From Massilia sp. Root335 (GTDB lineage Bacteria > Pseudomonadota > Gammaproteobacteria > Burkholderiales > Burkholderiaceae_D), in contig NZ_LMCY01000003.1 of the NCBI RefSeq assembly GCF_001425685.1, positions 203,831 to 250,810 on the forward strand: 46,980 bases of DNA, in the 5' to 3' direction. The notes beneath the pieces were generated by a model, which was not told the DNA's origin, did not search any database, and worked only from the letters and a program-made list of their open reading frames with translations. The position numbers and the translations under genes are program-made. Below are positions 1-11,586 of the stretch, one piece after another. Within the stretch, counting starts at the first letter, position 1. Every line of letters begins with the position of its first letter.

Positions 1-1
1 G

Positions 2-3678
<3,677 letters not shown>

Positions 3679-3679
<1 letters not shown>

Positions 3680-4542
3680 TGGCCGCGGTAATCGGCACAT
3701 CGAATGCGTGGACCGGCCTGGCGGCCGGGCTGGCGATCGAGGAACTGGAAACGCAGCTGCTGCTGGAAGCCTTGTTCCAGCGCTTCGGCCACGATTTCCG
3801 CGCCTACGACCGCCACGTCCTGCGCATGCGGCTGGCGGACGCCATGCGCGCGCAGGGCGCCGCCACGCTGTCCGGCCTGCAGGAAAAGGTGCTGCACGAT
3901 CCGGCCGCGTCGGCCGCGCTGCTGCGCATGCTGTCGCCGCAGCCTGCCGCACTGTTCGACGATCCGGACCACACGCAGCGCCTGCGCACCGTGCTGGCGC
4001 CGTCGCTGCGCGCCTCGCCCCTGCCCCGGGTGTGGATCGCGGAATGCGCGGGCGTGGGCGAAGCGTGGACGCTCGCCGTCGTGCTGGCGGAAGAAGGCGT
4101 GCTGGGCAAGCTGGACATCCACGCGACGCTCGCCAACGAGGATCTGGTGGCGCAGCACCAGGACGCATGGCTGCCCGTGGCCGACCTCGACGCCGCGCAG
4201 TCGCGTTACGCGGCCGGCGGCGGCCAGGCGGCGCTGCCGTCGTACTTCGACGTGCGCGACGGCCGCGCGCGCCTGCAGCCGCACCTGCGCCGGCGCATCA
4301 CGTGGTCGCAGTACAGCCTCGTGACGGATGCCTCGTTCAATGAGTTCCAGGCGATCCTGTGCGGCAGCGCGCTGTCCGACTTCGGGCCCGTGCTGCGCCA
4401 GCGCGTGCTGCGGCTGTTCCACGACAGCCTGGCGCGCTTCGGCGTGCTGTGCCTGGACCGGCCGCTGTCCGTGTCGGATGCCTATGCGGGGACGTACCAG
4501 GCGATCGAAGGCGACCGGCCGTGGTACAAGCGGGTCGGGTAA
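3679..4542 (+). CDS. CheR-like methyltransferase-fold protein with degraded SAM motifs
   Basis: A 287-residue protein whose ATG overlaps the upstream kinase stop (ATGA). The layout follows CheR: a helical N-terminal part (GLAIEELETQLLLEALFQRFG to about residue 100) and a Rossmann-like C-terminal part. Canonical CheR motifs are altered. The CSTGEEPYS-type SAM loop reads ECAGVGEAWT, the ATDID ribose-binding segment reads ATLANED, and the CRNVLIYF motif reads LCGSALSDF. CheR normally methylates receptor glutamates with S-adenosylmethionine. Loss at several motifs suggests this copy binds poorly or not at all to SAM and acts as an accessory of the neighbouring kinase; this is inference. No frameshift is apparent and the reading frame is intact. 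It ends one base before the convergent GST. Confidence 0.8.
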
Positions 4543-4543
4543 T

Positions 4544-5167
4544 TCAGACCGCCTGCGCGCCCGGCCGCTCCGCAATCCTGTCGCGCCACCCCTGCAAATT
4601 CGCCAACCCCTCATCCGAGGGCCGGAACCGCATCAGCCCGCGCGCGAATTCCAGCGCGCAGAATGCCGTGATGTCGGCGATCGTGAAGCGGTCGCCGGCC
4701 ACGTAGTCGCGGTCCGCCAGCACGCCGTCCAGCCAGCGCGCCGACTCGCGCACCCTGGCGCCCTGCGCGGCGCCGAAATCGCCGAACTGCGGCTGCTCCA
4801 GCGCGGCCAGGCCAGGGTGCGTGTGGCGCACGCAGTTGGCGATGCGCAGGAACAGCTGCAGCTCGCAGCGCCGGTCCATCATCTCGATGAAGGCGCGTTC
4901 CTCGAAGCCCTCGCCCATCAGGTTCGGATGCGGGAACATCCCCTCCAGGTAAGTACAGATGGCGCGCGTCTCCGCCAGCGTGCGGCCGTCGTCCAGTTCC
5001 AGCACGGGCACCTGGGCCATCGGATTGAGGGCCATGAACGCCGCGCCGCGGTGCTCGCCCTTGCCCAGGTCGATCTGTATGGTGTGGATGCCGGAAATGC
5101 CCTTCTCGGCCATGAACATCAGGACGCGGCGCGGGTTCGGCGCCCGGCTGCTCGTGTACAGTTTCAT
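4544..5167 (-). CDS. Glutathione S-transferase family protein
   Basis: A 207-residue cytosolic GST. The N-terminal thioredoxin-like domain (1-80) carries the TSSRAPNPRRV start, the cis-proline segment QVPVLEL and the glutathione-binding ETRAI motif (Glu-Thr in place of the common Glu-Ser). The helical C-terminal domain contains the N-capping-box-like FTIADITAF near residue 160. The family conjugates or reduces electrophiles with glutathione; the substrate cannot be told. The ATG at 5167 is the natural start, directly opening the beta-alpha-beta fold. The gene is convergent with the CheR-like gene and divergent from the M1 peptidase, so it is probably monocistronic. Confidence 0.9.
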   Translation of the reverse strand: MKLYTSSRAPNPRRVLMFMAEKGISGIHTIQIDLGKGEHRGAAFMALNPMAQVPVLELDDGRTLAETRAICTYLEGMFPHPNLMGEGFEERAFIEMMDRRCELQLFLRIANCVRHTHPGLAALEQPQFGDFGAAQGARVRESARWLDGVLADRDYVAGDRFTIADITAFCALEFARGLMRFRPSDEGLANLQGWRDRIAERPGAQAV

Positions 5168-5240
5168 GCGTCTGCTCCTCGTCTCGTCATGCGTCGCCGA
5201 TCATACTCCACGCCGCGACCCCTTCTGTCCACTTGTTCAT

Positions 5241-5270
5241 TTGACAGGCCGCGCCGTTTGACCGTAGATT
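5241..5270 (+). promoter_or_regulatory. Candidate sigma-70 promoter of the M1 aminopeptidase
   Basis: TTGACA at 5241-5246 is followed by an 18-bp spacer and TAGATT at 5265-5270. It lies about 70 bases upstream of the start codon, in the divergent spacer. The -35 is a full consensus match and the -10 matches 4 of 6. No transcription data are available. Confidence 0.5.
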
Positions 5271-5338
5271 GCCAGACTGGCCGCGCGCACTACCCCAACC
5301 ATCGCGCGCGTTCGACGTACATACTCGATAGGAATCCC

Positions 5339-8026
5339 ATGCAACGCAGCCTGATCTCCGCCGCCGTCATCCTCGCCCTGGCGGCCCTGCCCATCGTCCA
5401 CGCCAGCGCCGCGCCTACCCGCGCCCACGCCGGCGCGGCGGCCGCCGTCGACACCACGACGCAATTGCCGCGCAACGTCATCCCCACCCACTACCAGATC
5501 TCGCTCACGCCCGATGCGGCCGCCGCGTCGTTCGGCGCCCGCGCCGTCGTCACGATCAACGTCACCAAGGCCACCGACAGCATCACGCTGAACGCGGCCG
5601 ACCTGAAGTTCGCGCACGTGACGCTGGCCCCGGCCGCCGGCGGCGCCGCGCGCGATGCGACGGTGGCCGTCGACGCCGCCGCGCAGACCGCGACGTTCAC
5701 CTTCGCGCAGCCCGTCGCGCCTGGCATGTACCACCTGGCGATGGATTACACGGGCGTGATCGGCACCCAGGCCGTGGGCCTGTTCTCGCTGGACTACCCG
5801 GGTGCCGACGGCAAGAAGCAGCGCGCGCTGTACACGCAGTTCGAGAACTCGGATGCGCGCCGCATGATCCCCTCGTGGGACGAGCCGGCGTACAAGGCGA
5901 GTTTCGCGCTGGACGTCGTCGTGCCGGCCGGCCAAATGGCCGTCAGCAACATGCCGGCGACGGCCACGGCGACGCTGCCGGACGGCCGCCGCCACATCAG
6001 CTTCGCGACGACGCCGAAGATGTCGACCTACCTGCTGTTCTTCGCCCTCGGCGACTTCGAACGGGCGGCCGCGAAGGTCGAGGGCACCGAGGTCGGCGTC
6101 GTCACCCGCCGCGGCGCGCTGCCGCAGGCGCGGTTCGCGCTCGACGCCCAGCAGTCGATCCTGCGCGAATACAACGATTACTTCGGCGTGCGCTACCCGC
6201 TGCCCAAGCTGGACAACGTGGCCGGCGCCGGCCGCAGCCAGTTCTTCGGCGCGATGGAAAACTGGGGCGCGATCTTCACGTTCGAATACGCGCTGCTGCT
6301 CGACCCGGCCATCGCGACCCAGCACGACCGCGAAGAGATCTTCGAGACCGCCGCGCACGAGATGGCGCACCAGTGGTTCGGCGACCTCGTGACGATGCGC
6401 TGGTGGGACGACCTGTGGCTGAACGAGGGCTTCGCCTCGTGGATGGAGAGCCGCACGACCGCCCGCCTGCATCCCGAATGGAACACCCACCTGGGCGCCG
6501 TCGCCACGCGCGAGCGCGCCATGCGCCGCGATTCCGTCGCCGGCACGCACCCGGTCGTGCAGCACGTGGAGACCGTCGAGCAGGCCAACCAGGCGTTCGA
6601 CGAGATCACGTATTCGAAGGGCGAATCGGTGATCCGCATGCTCGAAGCCTATGTGGGCGAGAACGCCTGGAGGAGCGGCGTGCGCGCGTACATGAAGGCG
6701 CATGCGTACGGCAACACGGTGTCGGACGACCTGTGGAAGCAGATCGAGAAGGCGGCCGGCAAGCCGGTGACGGCCATCGCCCACGATTTCACCCTGCAGC
6801 CCGGCATCCCGCTGATCAAGGTGGGCGAGCCGGCGTGCCGCAACGGCGCGACGACCGTGGCGCTGACGCAGGCGGAATTCACGCGCGACCGGGCCGGCAA
6901 GGCGCCGCTCGCGTGGCGCGTGCCCGTCATCGCGCAAATCGCCGGCAACGCGAAGCAGGCGACGACGCTCGTCACCGGCGGCAAGGGCACGATCACCGTG
7001 CCGGGCTGCGGCGCCGTCATCGTCAACGCCGGCCAGACCGGCTACTACCGCACGCTGTACACCTCCGCCGACTTCGCGCAACTGGCGCAGCGGTTCGCGA
7101 GCCTGGCCCCGATCGACCAGATCGGCCTGCTGGCCGACAGCGGCGCGCTCGGCCTGGCGGGCCAGCAACCGGCGTCCGACGTGATGGACCTCGTGAAAGC
7201 GACGCCGGCCGGCGCCGATCCGGCCGTGTGGTCGCGCATCGGCGGCATGCTGGCCGACCTCCACACGCGCTATCGCGACCAGGCCGCCGGCGGCGACACG
7301 ACGCGCATGCGGCGCTTCGACACCTTCGCGATCGCGCGCCTGGCCCCGCTGATGGCGCAGGTCGGCTGGACGGCGCGGCCGGGCGAACCGTCGGCCGTGG
7401 CGAACCTGCGCGGCCAGCTGATCGTCGTGCTGAGCGACCTGGGCGACGCGACCACCATCGCCGAAGCGCGCCGCCGCTACGCCGCGCTGGCGACGGATGC
7501 CAACGCCGTGCCGGGACCGCTGCGCAAGACCGTCATGGGCGTCGTCGCCCAGCACGCCGACGCCGCCATGTGGGACCAGCTGCACGCGGCCGCCCGCAGC
7601 GAGACGAACCCGCTCGTGCGCGACCAGCGCTACACCTTGCTGGCCGCGGCGGACGACCGCGCGCTCGCCATGCGCGCACTGCAACTCGCGCTCACGGACG
7701 AGCCGGGCCTGACGATCAGCGCGACGATGATCTCGGAAGTCGCACGGCGCTATCCGGACATGGCGTTCGACTTCGCCCTCGCCAACCTCGCCCGGATCAA
7801 CGAGCGGGTGGACGCCAGCTCGCGCAGCCGCTACCTGGCGCGCCTCGCGATGGGCTCGTCGGATCCGGCCATGGTCGGCAAACTGGAGGCCTATGCGCAG
7901 GCGAACCTGGCGCCGAGCTCGCGCGGCGACGTCGAGGCGGCCGTCGCCTCCATCAAGGACCGCATCCAGGTGAATGCGGCGCGCCTGCCGGAGATCGATG
8001 CGTGGCTGGCGAAGAACGCCGAATGA
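5339..8026 (+). CDS. Exported M1 family zinc aminopeptidase
   Basis: An 895-residue protein starting at ATG 5339 with an immediate signal peptide (MQRSLISAAVILALAALP, likely cleavage near HASA). The mature part has the M1 fold: an N-terminal beta domain, the exopeptidase motif GAMENWG at about 304-310, the zinc site HEMAHQW (H340, E341, H344) with the third ligand E363 in NEGF, and the later catalytic Tyr region ITYSKGESV. A C-terminal ERAP1-like helical domain runs to the end, the usual length for the family. It removes N-terminal residues from peptides, here probably in the periplasm. Much longer upstream readings of this frame lack a signal sequence and overlap the GST on the other strand, so they are not used. 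Confidence 0.94.
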   Translation: MQRSLISAAVILALAALPIVHASAAPTRAHAGAAAAVDTTTQLPRNVIPTHYQISLTPDAAAASFGARAVVTINVTKATDSITLNAADLKFAHVTLAPAAGGAARDATVAVDAAAQTATFTFAQPVAPGMYHLAMDYTGVIGTQAVGLFSLDYPGADGKKQRALYTQFENSDARRMIPSWDEPAYKASFALDVVVPAGQMAVSNMPATATATLPDGRRHISFATTPKMSTYLLFFALGDFERAAAKVEGTEVGVVTRRGALPQARFALDAQQSILREYNDYFGVRYPLPKLDNVAGAGRSQFFGAMENWGAIFTFEYALLLDPAIATQHDREEIFETAAHEMAHQWFGDLVTMRWWDDLWLNEGFASWMESRTTARLHPEWNTHLGAVATRERAMRRDSVAGTHPVVQHVETVEQANQAFDEITYSKGESVIRMLEAYVGENAWRSGVRAYMKAHAYGNTVSDDLWKQIEKAAGKPVTAIAHDFTLQPGIPLIKVGEPACRNGATTVALTQAEFTRDRAGKAPLAWRVPVIAQIAGNAKQATTLVTGGKGTITVPGCGAVIVNAGQTGYYRTLYTSADFAQLAQRFASLAPIDQIGLLADSGALGLAGQQPASDVMDLVKATPAGADPAVWSRIGGMLADLHTRYRDQAAGGDTTRMRRFDTFAIARLAPLMAQVGWTARPGEPSAVANLRGQLIVVLSDLGDATTIAEARRRYAALATDANAVPGPLRKTVMGVVAQHADAAMWDQLHAAARSETNPLVRDQRYTLLAAADDRALAMRALQLALTDEPGLTISATMISEVARRYPDMAFDFALANLARINERVDASSRSRYLARLAMGSSDPAMVGKLEAYAQANLAPSSRGDVEAAVASIKDRIQVNAARLPEIDAWLAKNAE

Positions 8027-8035
8027 CGCCAGGCT

Positions 8036-9592
8036 TCAGGGCACGGTGACCGTGCCGCGGCGGCGCGCGGCCAGCCACGCATCGAGGCGCCGGGCCGCAC
8101 CCGGCGCCTCGTGCAGGCCGAGCTTCGTGCGCCGCCACAGGATGTCGTCGGCGCACGTGGCCCATTCCTGGCGCACGAGGTAGTCGGCCTCGACCTCGTA
8201 CAGCCCGGCCACGATTTCCGCGCCCAGGTCGGCGCGCGTGCGGCAATGGGCCAGCAGCGCGGACAGCCGCGTGCCGTAGCTGCGGGCATAACGCGTCAAC
8301 AGGCCTTCCGGCAGCCAGGCGAATTGCTGGCGGCGCGTGCGCACCCACGCGTCGTATTCGAGCACCGCGCGCGCGATCGGCACCTTGCCGTACAAGTCGC
8401 CGCCCGGCAGGCAGGCGTGCGCGGTCCACGCTTCTACCCGCCGGCCGAGGACGGGGCCGATCCAGTCGACGGCCTGCTCGGCCAGCTTGCGGAACGTGGT
8501 GACCTTGCCGCCGAACACGGACAGCAGCGGCGCGCCGCCGGCCGTGTCCTGTTCGAACCGGTAGTCGCGGCTGGCCGACGAGGCGCTGCCGCCTTCGTCG
8601 CCGATCAGCGGCCGCACGCCCGCGTAACTCCACACCACTTCCTCCGGTCCGATGCGGCGCTCGAAGCAGCGGTTCACGGCATCGCACAGATAGGCTGTCT
8701 CGGCGGGGCTGATCGCGACCCGGTCGAGGTCCTTCGCATCGTGGTCGACGTCGGTCGTGCCGACCAGCGTGAACGCGCCCTCGTACGGCAGCGCGAACAC
8801 GATGCGGCCGTCCGGCTGCTGCAGCAGGTAGGCGTGGTCGCCGTCGAACAGGCGCGGCACGACGATATGGCTGCCTTTCACGAGACGCATGGCCCGGGCC
8901 GGGCCCGCGCCGGCCGCCTGCAGGAAGCTGGCCGCCCACGGCCCGGCCGCGTTCACGAGGCAGCGCGCGTGCACGTGGACGTCGCCGCCCGGCCCCTGGA
9001 GGTCGGCCTCCCAGCGTTTCGTTTCGCGCCGCACCCGCACGCAGCGCGTGCGCGTGAGGATGGTGGCGCCGCGCTCGCGCGCGTCGAGCGCCGCCAGCAC
9101 GACGAGGCGCGCGTCGTCGACCCAGGCGTCGGAATACGCGTACGCTTTCACGAACTGGCGCTGCAGCGTGGCCCCGGCCGGGCTCCCGCGCAGGGAGACG
9201 GTGCCGGACGGCGGCAGGAAATCGCGCGGCGCCAGGTGGTCGTAGAGAAACAGGCCGGCGCGGATCATCCAGCCCGGACGCTGCCCCGGCGCGCCGGCCG
9301 CCTGCGGCATCAGGAAACGCAGCGGGCGGATGATGTGCGGCGCGCTCTTGAGCAACACTTCGCGCTCGGCCAGCGCCTTGCGCACGAGCCCGAAGTGATA
9401 CTGCTCGAGATAGCGCAGCCCGCCGTGGATCAGTTTGCTGGAAGCGGACGATGTGTGCTGCGCGAGGTCGTCCTTTTCGCACAGGACGACGCGCAGGCCG
9501 CGCCCGGCCGCGTCGCGCGCGATCCCGGCGCCGTTGATGCCGCCGCCCACGACGAGGACGTCGCAATCGATACGTTTGGCAAGTTCTCCCAT
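8036..9592 (-). CDS. glpD: Aerobic glycerol-3-phosphate dehydrogenase
   Basis: A 518-residue flavoprotein oxidising sn-glycerol-3-phosphate to dihydroxyacetone phosphate and passing electrons to quinone at the inner membrane. Its ATG at 9592 is preceded by AGGAG and leads straight into the FAD-binding beta-alpha-beta motif (VLVVGGGINGAGIARDAAGR). Further signatures are SSKLIHGGLRYLEQY, LVKGSHIVVPRLF, and the TTDVDHD segment, with the C-terminal helical DAO_C domain after about residue 390. Length and motif order fit GlpD. No glpK or glpF is adjacent, so glycerol uptake genes lie elsewhere. It is divergent from the HD-hydrolase gene and convergent with the M1 peptidase with a 9-base gap. Confidence 0.95.
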   Translation of the reverse strand: MGELAKRIDCDVLVVGGGINGAGIARDAAGRGLRVVLCEKDDLAQHTSSASSKLIHGGLRYLEQYHFGLVRKALAEREVLLKSAPHIIRPLRFLMPQAAGAPGQRPGWMIRAGLFLYDHLAPRDFLPPSGTVSLRGSPAGATLQRQFVKAYAYSDAWVDDARLVVLAALDARERGATILTRTRCVRVRRETKRWEADLQGPGGDVHVHARCLVNAAGPWAASFLQAAGAGPARAMRLVKGSHIVVPRLFDGDHAYLLQQPDGRIVFALPYEGAFTLVGTTDVDHDAKDLDRVAISPAETAYLCDAVNRCFERRIGPEEVVWSYAGVRPLIGDEGGSASSASRDYRFEQDTAGGAPLLSVFGGKVTTFRKLAEQAVDWIGPVLGRRVEAWTAHACLPGGDLYGKVPIARAVLEYDAWVRTRRQQFAWLPEGLLTRYARSYGTRLSALLAHCRTRADLGAEIVAGLYEVEADYLVRQEWATCADDILWRRTKLGLHEAPGAARRLDAWLAARRRGTVTVP

Positions 9593-9746
9593 GTCCACCA
9601 CACTCCTGTTCGCCCGGACCCGCGTCCGGCCGCAGCCTACTATAATCCGCGAACGGGGCCCTGTGTTCGGCCACGTCAATCCGGCCGGGGTCGGCCGGTG
9701 GGCCGTGTAGAATCGGACCATGACGACTGTTTCCCGAGATCCTTGA

Positions 9747-10385
9747 ATGGCGCCCGATATGCGCGCCTGGGTACGCATGCCGTCCGGCAAACGGCTCGAC
9801 CTGTTGAATCCGACCCCGTTCGACTGGGACGACAGCGACCTTGCCCTCGGCCTGGCCCGCACCTACCGCTGGGGCGGACATTCGGCCTGGCCGCTGCCGC
9901 TGTCCGTCGCCCAGCACTCGATCGCCGTCATGCTGTTGCGCCGCGCCGCGGCGCCGGTCCAGCTGGCCCCCGTCGCCGAACTGCGCGAACTGCTGCACGA
10001 CGCCGAGGAAGGCCTGCTCGGCTTCGATGCCGTCTCGCCCATCAAACCCTTCCTCGGCGACGGTTTCCGCGCCCTCACCCGCCGGCTGGAACAGGCCGTC
10101 TTCCTGCGCTACCGCCTGCCCGCCTGGACGCCGGCCGAACACCAGTTGCACAAACGGGCCGACCGCCTGGCCGCGGCCAGCGAGGCCGTGCACGTGGCCG
10201 GCTGGTCGGAGCAGGAAGTGCGCACGACGCTCAAGATCCGCTCGCCCGTGCTGGAACGCGATCCGCTGGTCGACGCCTACGGCTGCCCGCCCTGGGAACC
10301 GTGGCCGCCGGGCCTGGCCGCTGAACGCTTCCTGGGCGAACTGGAACATCTGCAACGGCGGATCGACGAAGGCGACGCCGCGTGA
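9747..10385 (+). CDS. HD-domain hydrolase, YfbR/phage-HD type (COG1896-like)
   Basis: A 212-residue protein with the spaced metal-binding residues of the HD superfamily: H57 in SVAQHSIAV, the HD doublet H84-D85 in ELLHDAEEGL, and a downstream Asp in KRADRLAAA near 152. The GGHS...SVAQHS and LLHDAEE...VSPIK signatures match a family related to 5'-deoxynucleotidase YfbR. A metal-dependent phosphohydrolase acting on nucleotides is likely, but the substrate is not determined. It overlaps the Sir2 gene by 4 bases (GTGA), so the two are co-translated. An 8-codon reading frame (9720-9746) stops immediately before its ATG. Confidence 0.8.
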   Translation: MAPDMRAWVRMPSGKRLDLLNPTPFDWDDSDLALGLARTYRWGGHSAWPLPLSVAQHSIAVMLLRRAAAPVQLAPVAELRELLHDAEEGLLGFDAVSPIKPFLGDGFRALTRRLEQAVFLRYRLPAWTPAEHQLHKRADRLAAASEAVHVAGWSEQEVRTTLKIRSPVLERDPLVDAYGCPPWEPWPPGLAAERFLGELEHLQRRIDEGDAA

Positions 10386-11206
10386 ATCCGGACCATGATG
10401 CCGCGCTCGCCCGGGCCGCCGCGCTGCTGCGCGCCGCGGACGGCCTGCTGATCGGCGCGGGCGCCGGCATCGGCGTCGATTCCGGCCTGCCCGATTTCCG
10501 CGGCGACCACGGCTTCTGGCGCGCCTATCCGCCCCTCGCCGCCGCCGGCATCCGCTTCGTCGAGATCGCGAATCCGCACAGCTTCGACACGCATCCCGCG
10601 CTGGCCTGGGGCTTCTACGGCCACCGGCTCGCCCTGTACCGGAACACGGTGCCGCACGCGGGCTTCGCGGTCCTGCGGGATATCGGCGCGCGTCTGCCGC
10701 ACGGCGCATTCGTCTTCACGAGCAACGTCGACGGCCAGTTCCAGCGCGCGGGCTTCGGCGACGGGGAGATCGTCGAATGCCACGGGTCCATTCATCACCT
10801 GCAATGCACGCGCCCGTGCGGCGACGCCATCTGGCCGGCCGGCGCCGTCGATCCCATCGTCGATCCGGCGTCCTGCCTGATGGCCCCGCCGCTGCCGCGC
10901 TGCCCCCGCTGCGGCGCGTTGGCGCGGCCGAACATCCTGATGTTCGGCGACGGCCGCTGGCTGGACGCGCGCACGGAAGACCAGTACGCCCGCTTCGGGC
11001 GCTGGCGCGCGCAGGTGCGCAAGCCCGTCGTCATCGAACTGGGCGCCGGCACCGACGTGCCTTCCGTCAGGCGCATGTGCGAGGGACAGGGCGCGCCGCT
11101 GATCCGCATCAATCCGCGCGCGCCGCACGTCGCGCCGGGCCAGGGTGCCGGCATCGCGCTTGGCGCGCTGGAGGCCTTGCTCACCCTTCGTGCGTTGCTG
11201 GACTGA
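10382..11206 (+). CDS. Sir2 family NAD-dependent protein deacylase
   Basis: A 274-residue sirtuin beginning at GTG 10382, which overlaps the upstream stop. NAD-binding motifs are GAGAGIGVDSGLPDFRG (about 25-41) and FTSNVDGQF (112-120). The catalytic base is H134 in ECHGS. A structural zinc site is formed by C142/C146 and C174/C177 in CTRPC and CPRCG, and ELGAG near the end closes the Rossmann fold. The reaction removes acyl groups from lysines while consuming NAD and releasing nicotinamide. Co-translation with an HD hydrolase is uncommon for sirtuins and hints at a nucleotide-linked function, which is inference. A PncA-like nicotinamidase that could recycle nicotinamide lies 18 kb away. Confidence 0.9.
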   Translation: MNPDHDAALARAAALLRAADGLLIGAGAGIGVDSGLPDFRGDHGFWRAYPPLAAAGIRFVEIANPHSFDTHPALAWGFYGHRLALYRNTVPHAGFAVLRDIGARLPHGAFVFTSNVDGQFQRAGFGDGEIVECHGSIHHLQCTRPCGDAIWPAGAVDPIVDPASCLMAPPLPRCPRCGALARPNILMFGDGRWLDARTEDQYARFGRWRAQVRKPVVIELGAGTDVPSVRRMCEGQGAPLIRINPRAPHVAPGQGAGIALGALEALLTLRALLD

Positions 11207-11318
11207 CGCACCCGCCGGGCAGTATTTACCTGCGCAAACCGGCCCTGCGCGGCGCGAAAATACTCGACGACGTATCAACTCAATGACCTAAGATGTTGAT
11301 TCGACGGGATTAATTTTA

Positions 11319-11452
11319 ATATCCACAAGAAATGTGGATAACTGTGTGGACAAGCGCCTCTTGACAAGCCGGAAGCGCAGTATTGGTGCGGGTTTCAACA
11401 AACTGCCCGTTGAACAGGCAAAAACGAATCCCCTTAAAATCAAGGACTTACA
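11319..11452 (+). repeat. DnaA-box-bearing intergenic element, copy 1
   Basis: The 380-bp gap between the convergent sir2 and uvrD genes holds this AT-richer element. It opens with three DnaA-box-like 9-mers: ATATCCACA (11319-11327), TGTGGATAA (11333-11341, the exact reverse of TTATCCACA) and TGTGGACAA (11345-11353). Next come CTTGACA (11360-11366), GCGGGTTTCAACAA (11388-11401), TGCCCGTTG and AAAATCAA, ending CTTAC. The same blocks in the same order and orientation occur at 13889-14021. No open frame or known RNA family was recognised in it. Confidence 0.75.
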
Positions 11453-11502
11453 GTTGCTCGTGTTTTAAGCAGGAACTGGAAACGGGGCTAATTCCTACAA
11501 AA

Positions 11503-11531
11503 CCGCCGTGGCGGGGATAACTTTGCCCCGC
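11503..11531 (-). terminator. Possible terminator hairpins downstream of uvrD
   Basis: On the minus strand GCGGGG (paired with CCCCGC, arms 11511-11516 and 11526-11531) is followed by an overlapping short CCGC/GCGG hairpin and then TTTTG. The stems are short and the T-run is only four bases, so this is a weak candidate for ending uvrD transcription. Confidence 0.3.
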
Positions 11532-11586
11532 TGTTCCGCTTCTGTCCACTTTTCCTGTCATCTTGCCGTCATTTTCGCCCGGTGCG

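Noticed and set aside
11319..11353. The DnaA-box cluster as a chromosomal replication origin
   Set aside because: None of the usual neighbours (dnaA, dnaN, gyrB, rpmH, gidA/parAB) is in the window, the cluster has only three boxes, and a second copy exists 2.5 kb away. A titration-type or dispersed element is more likely.
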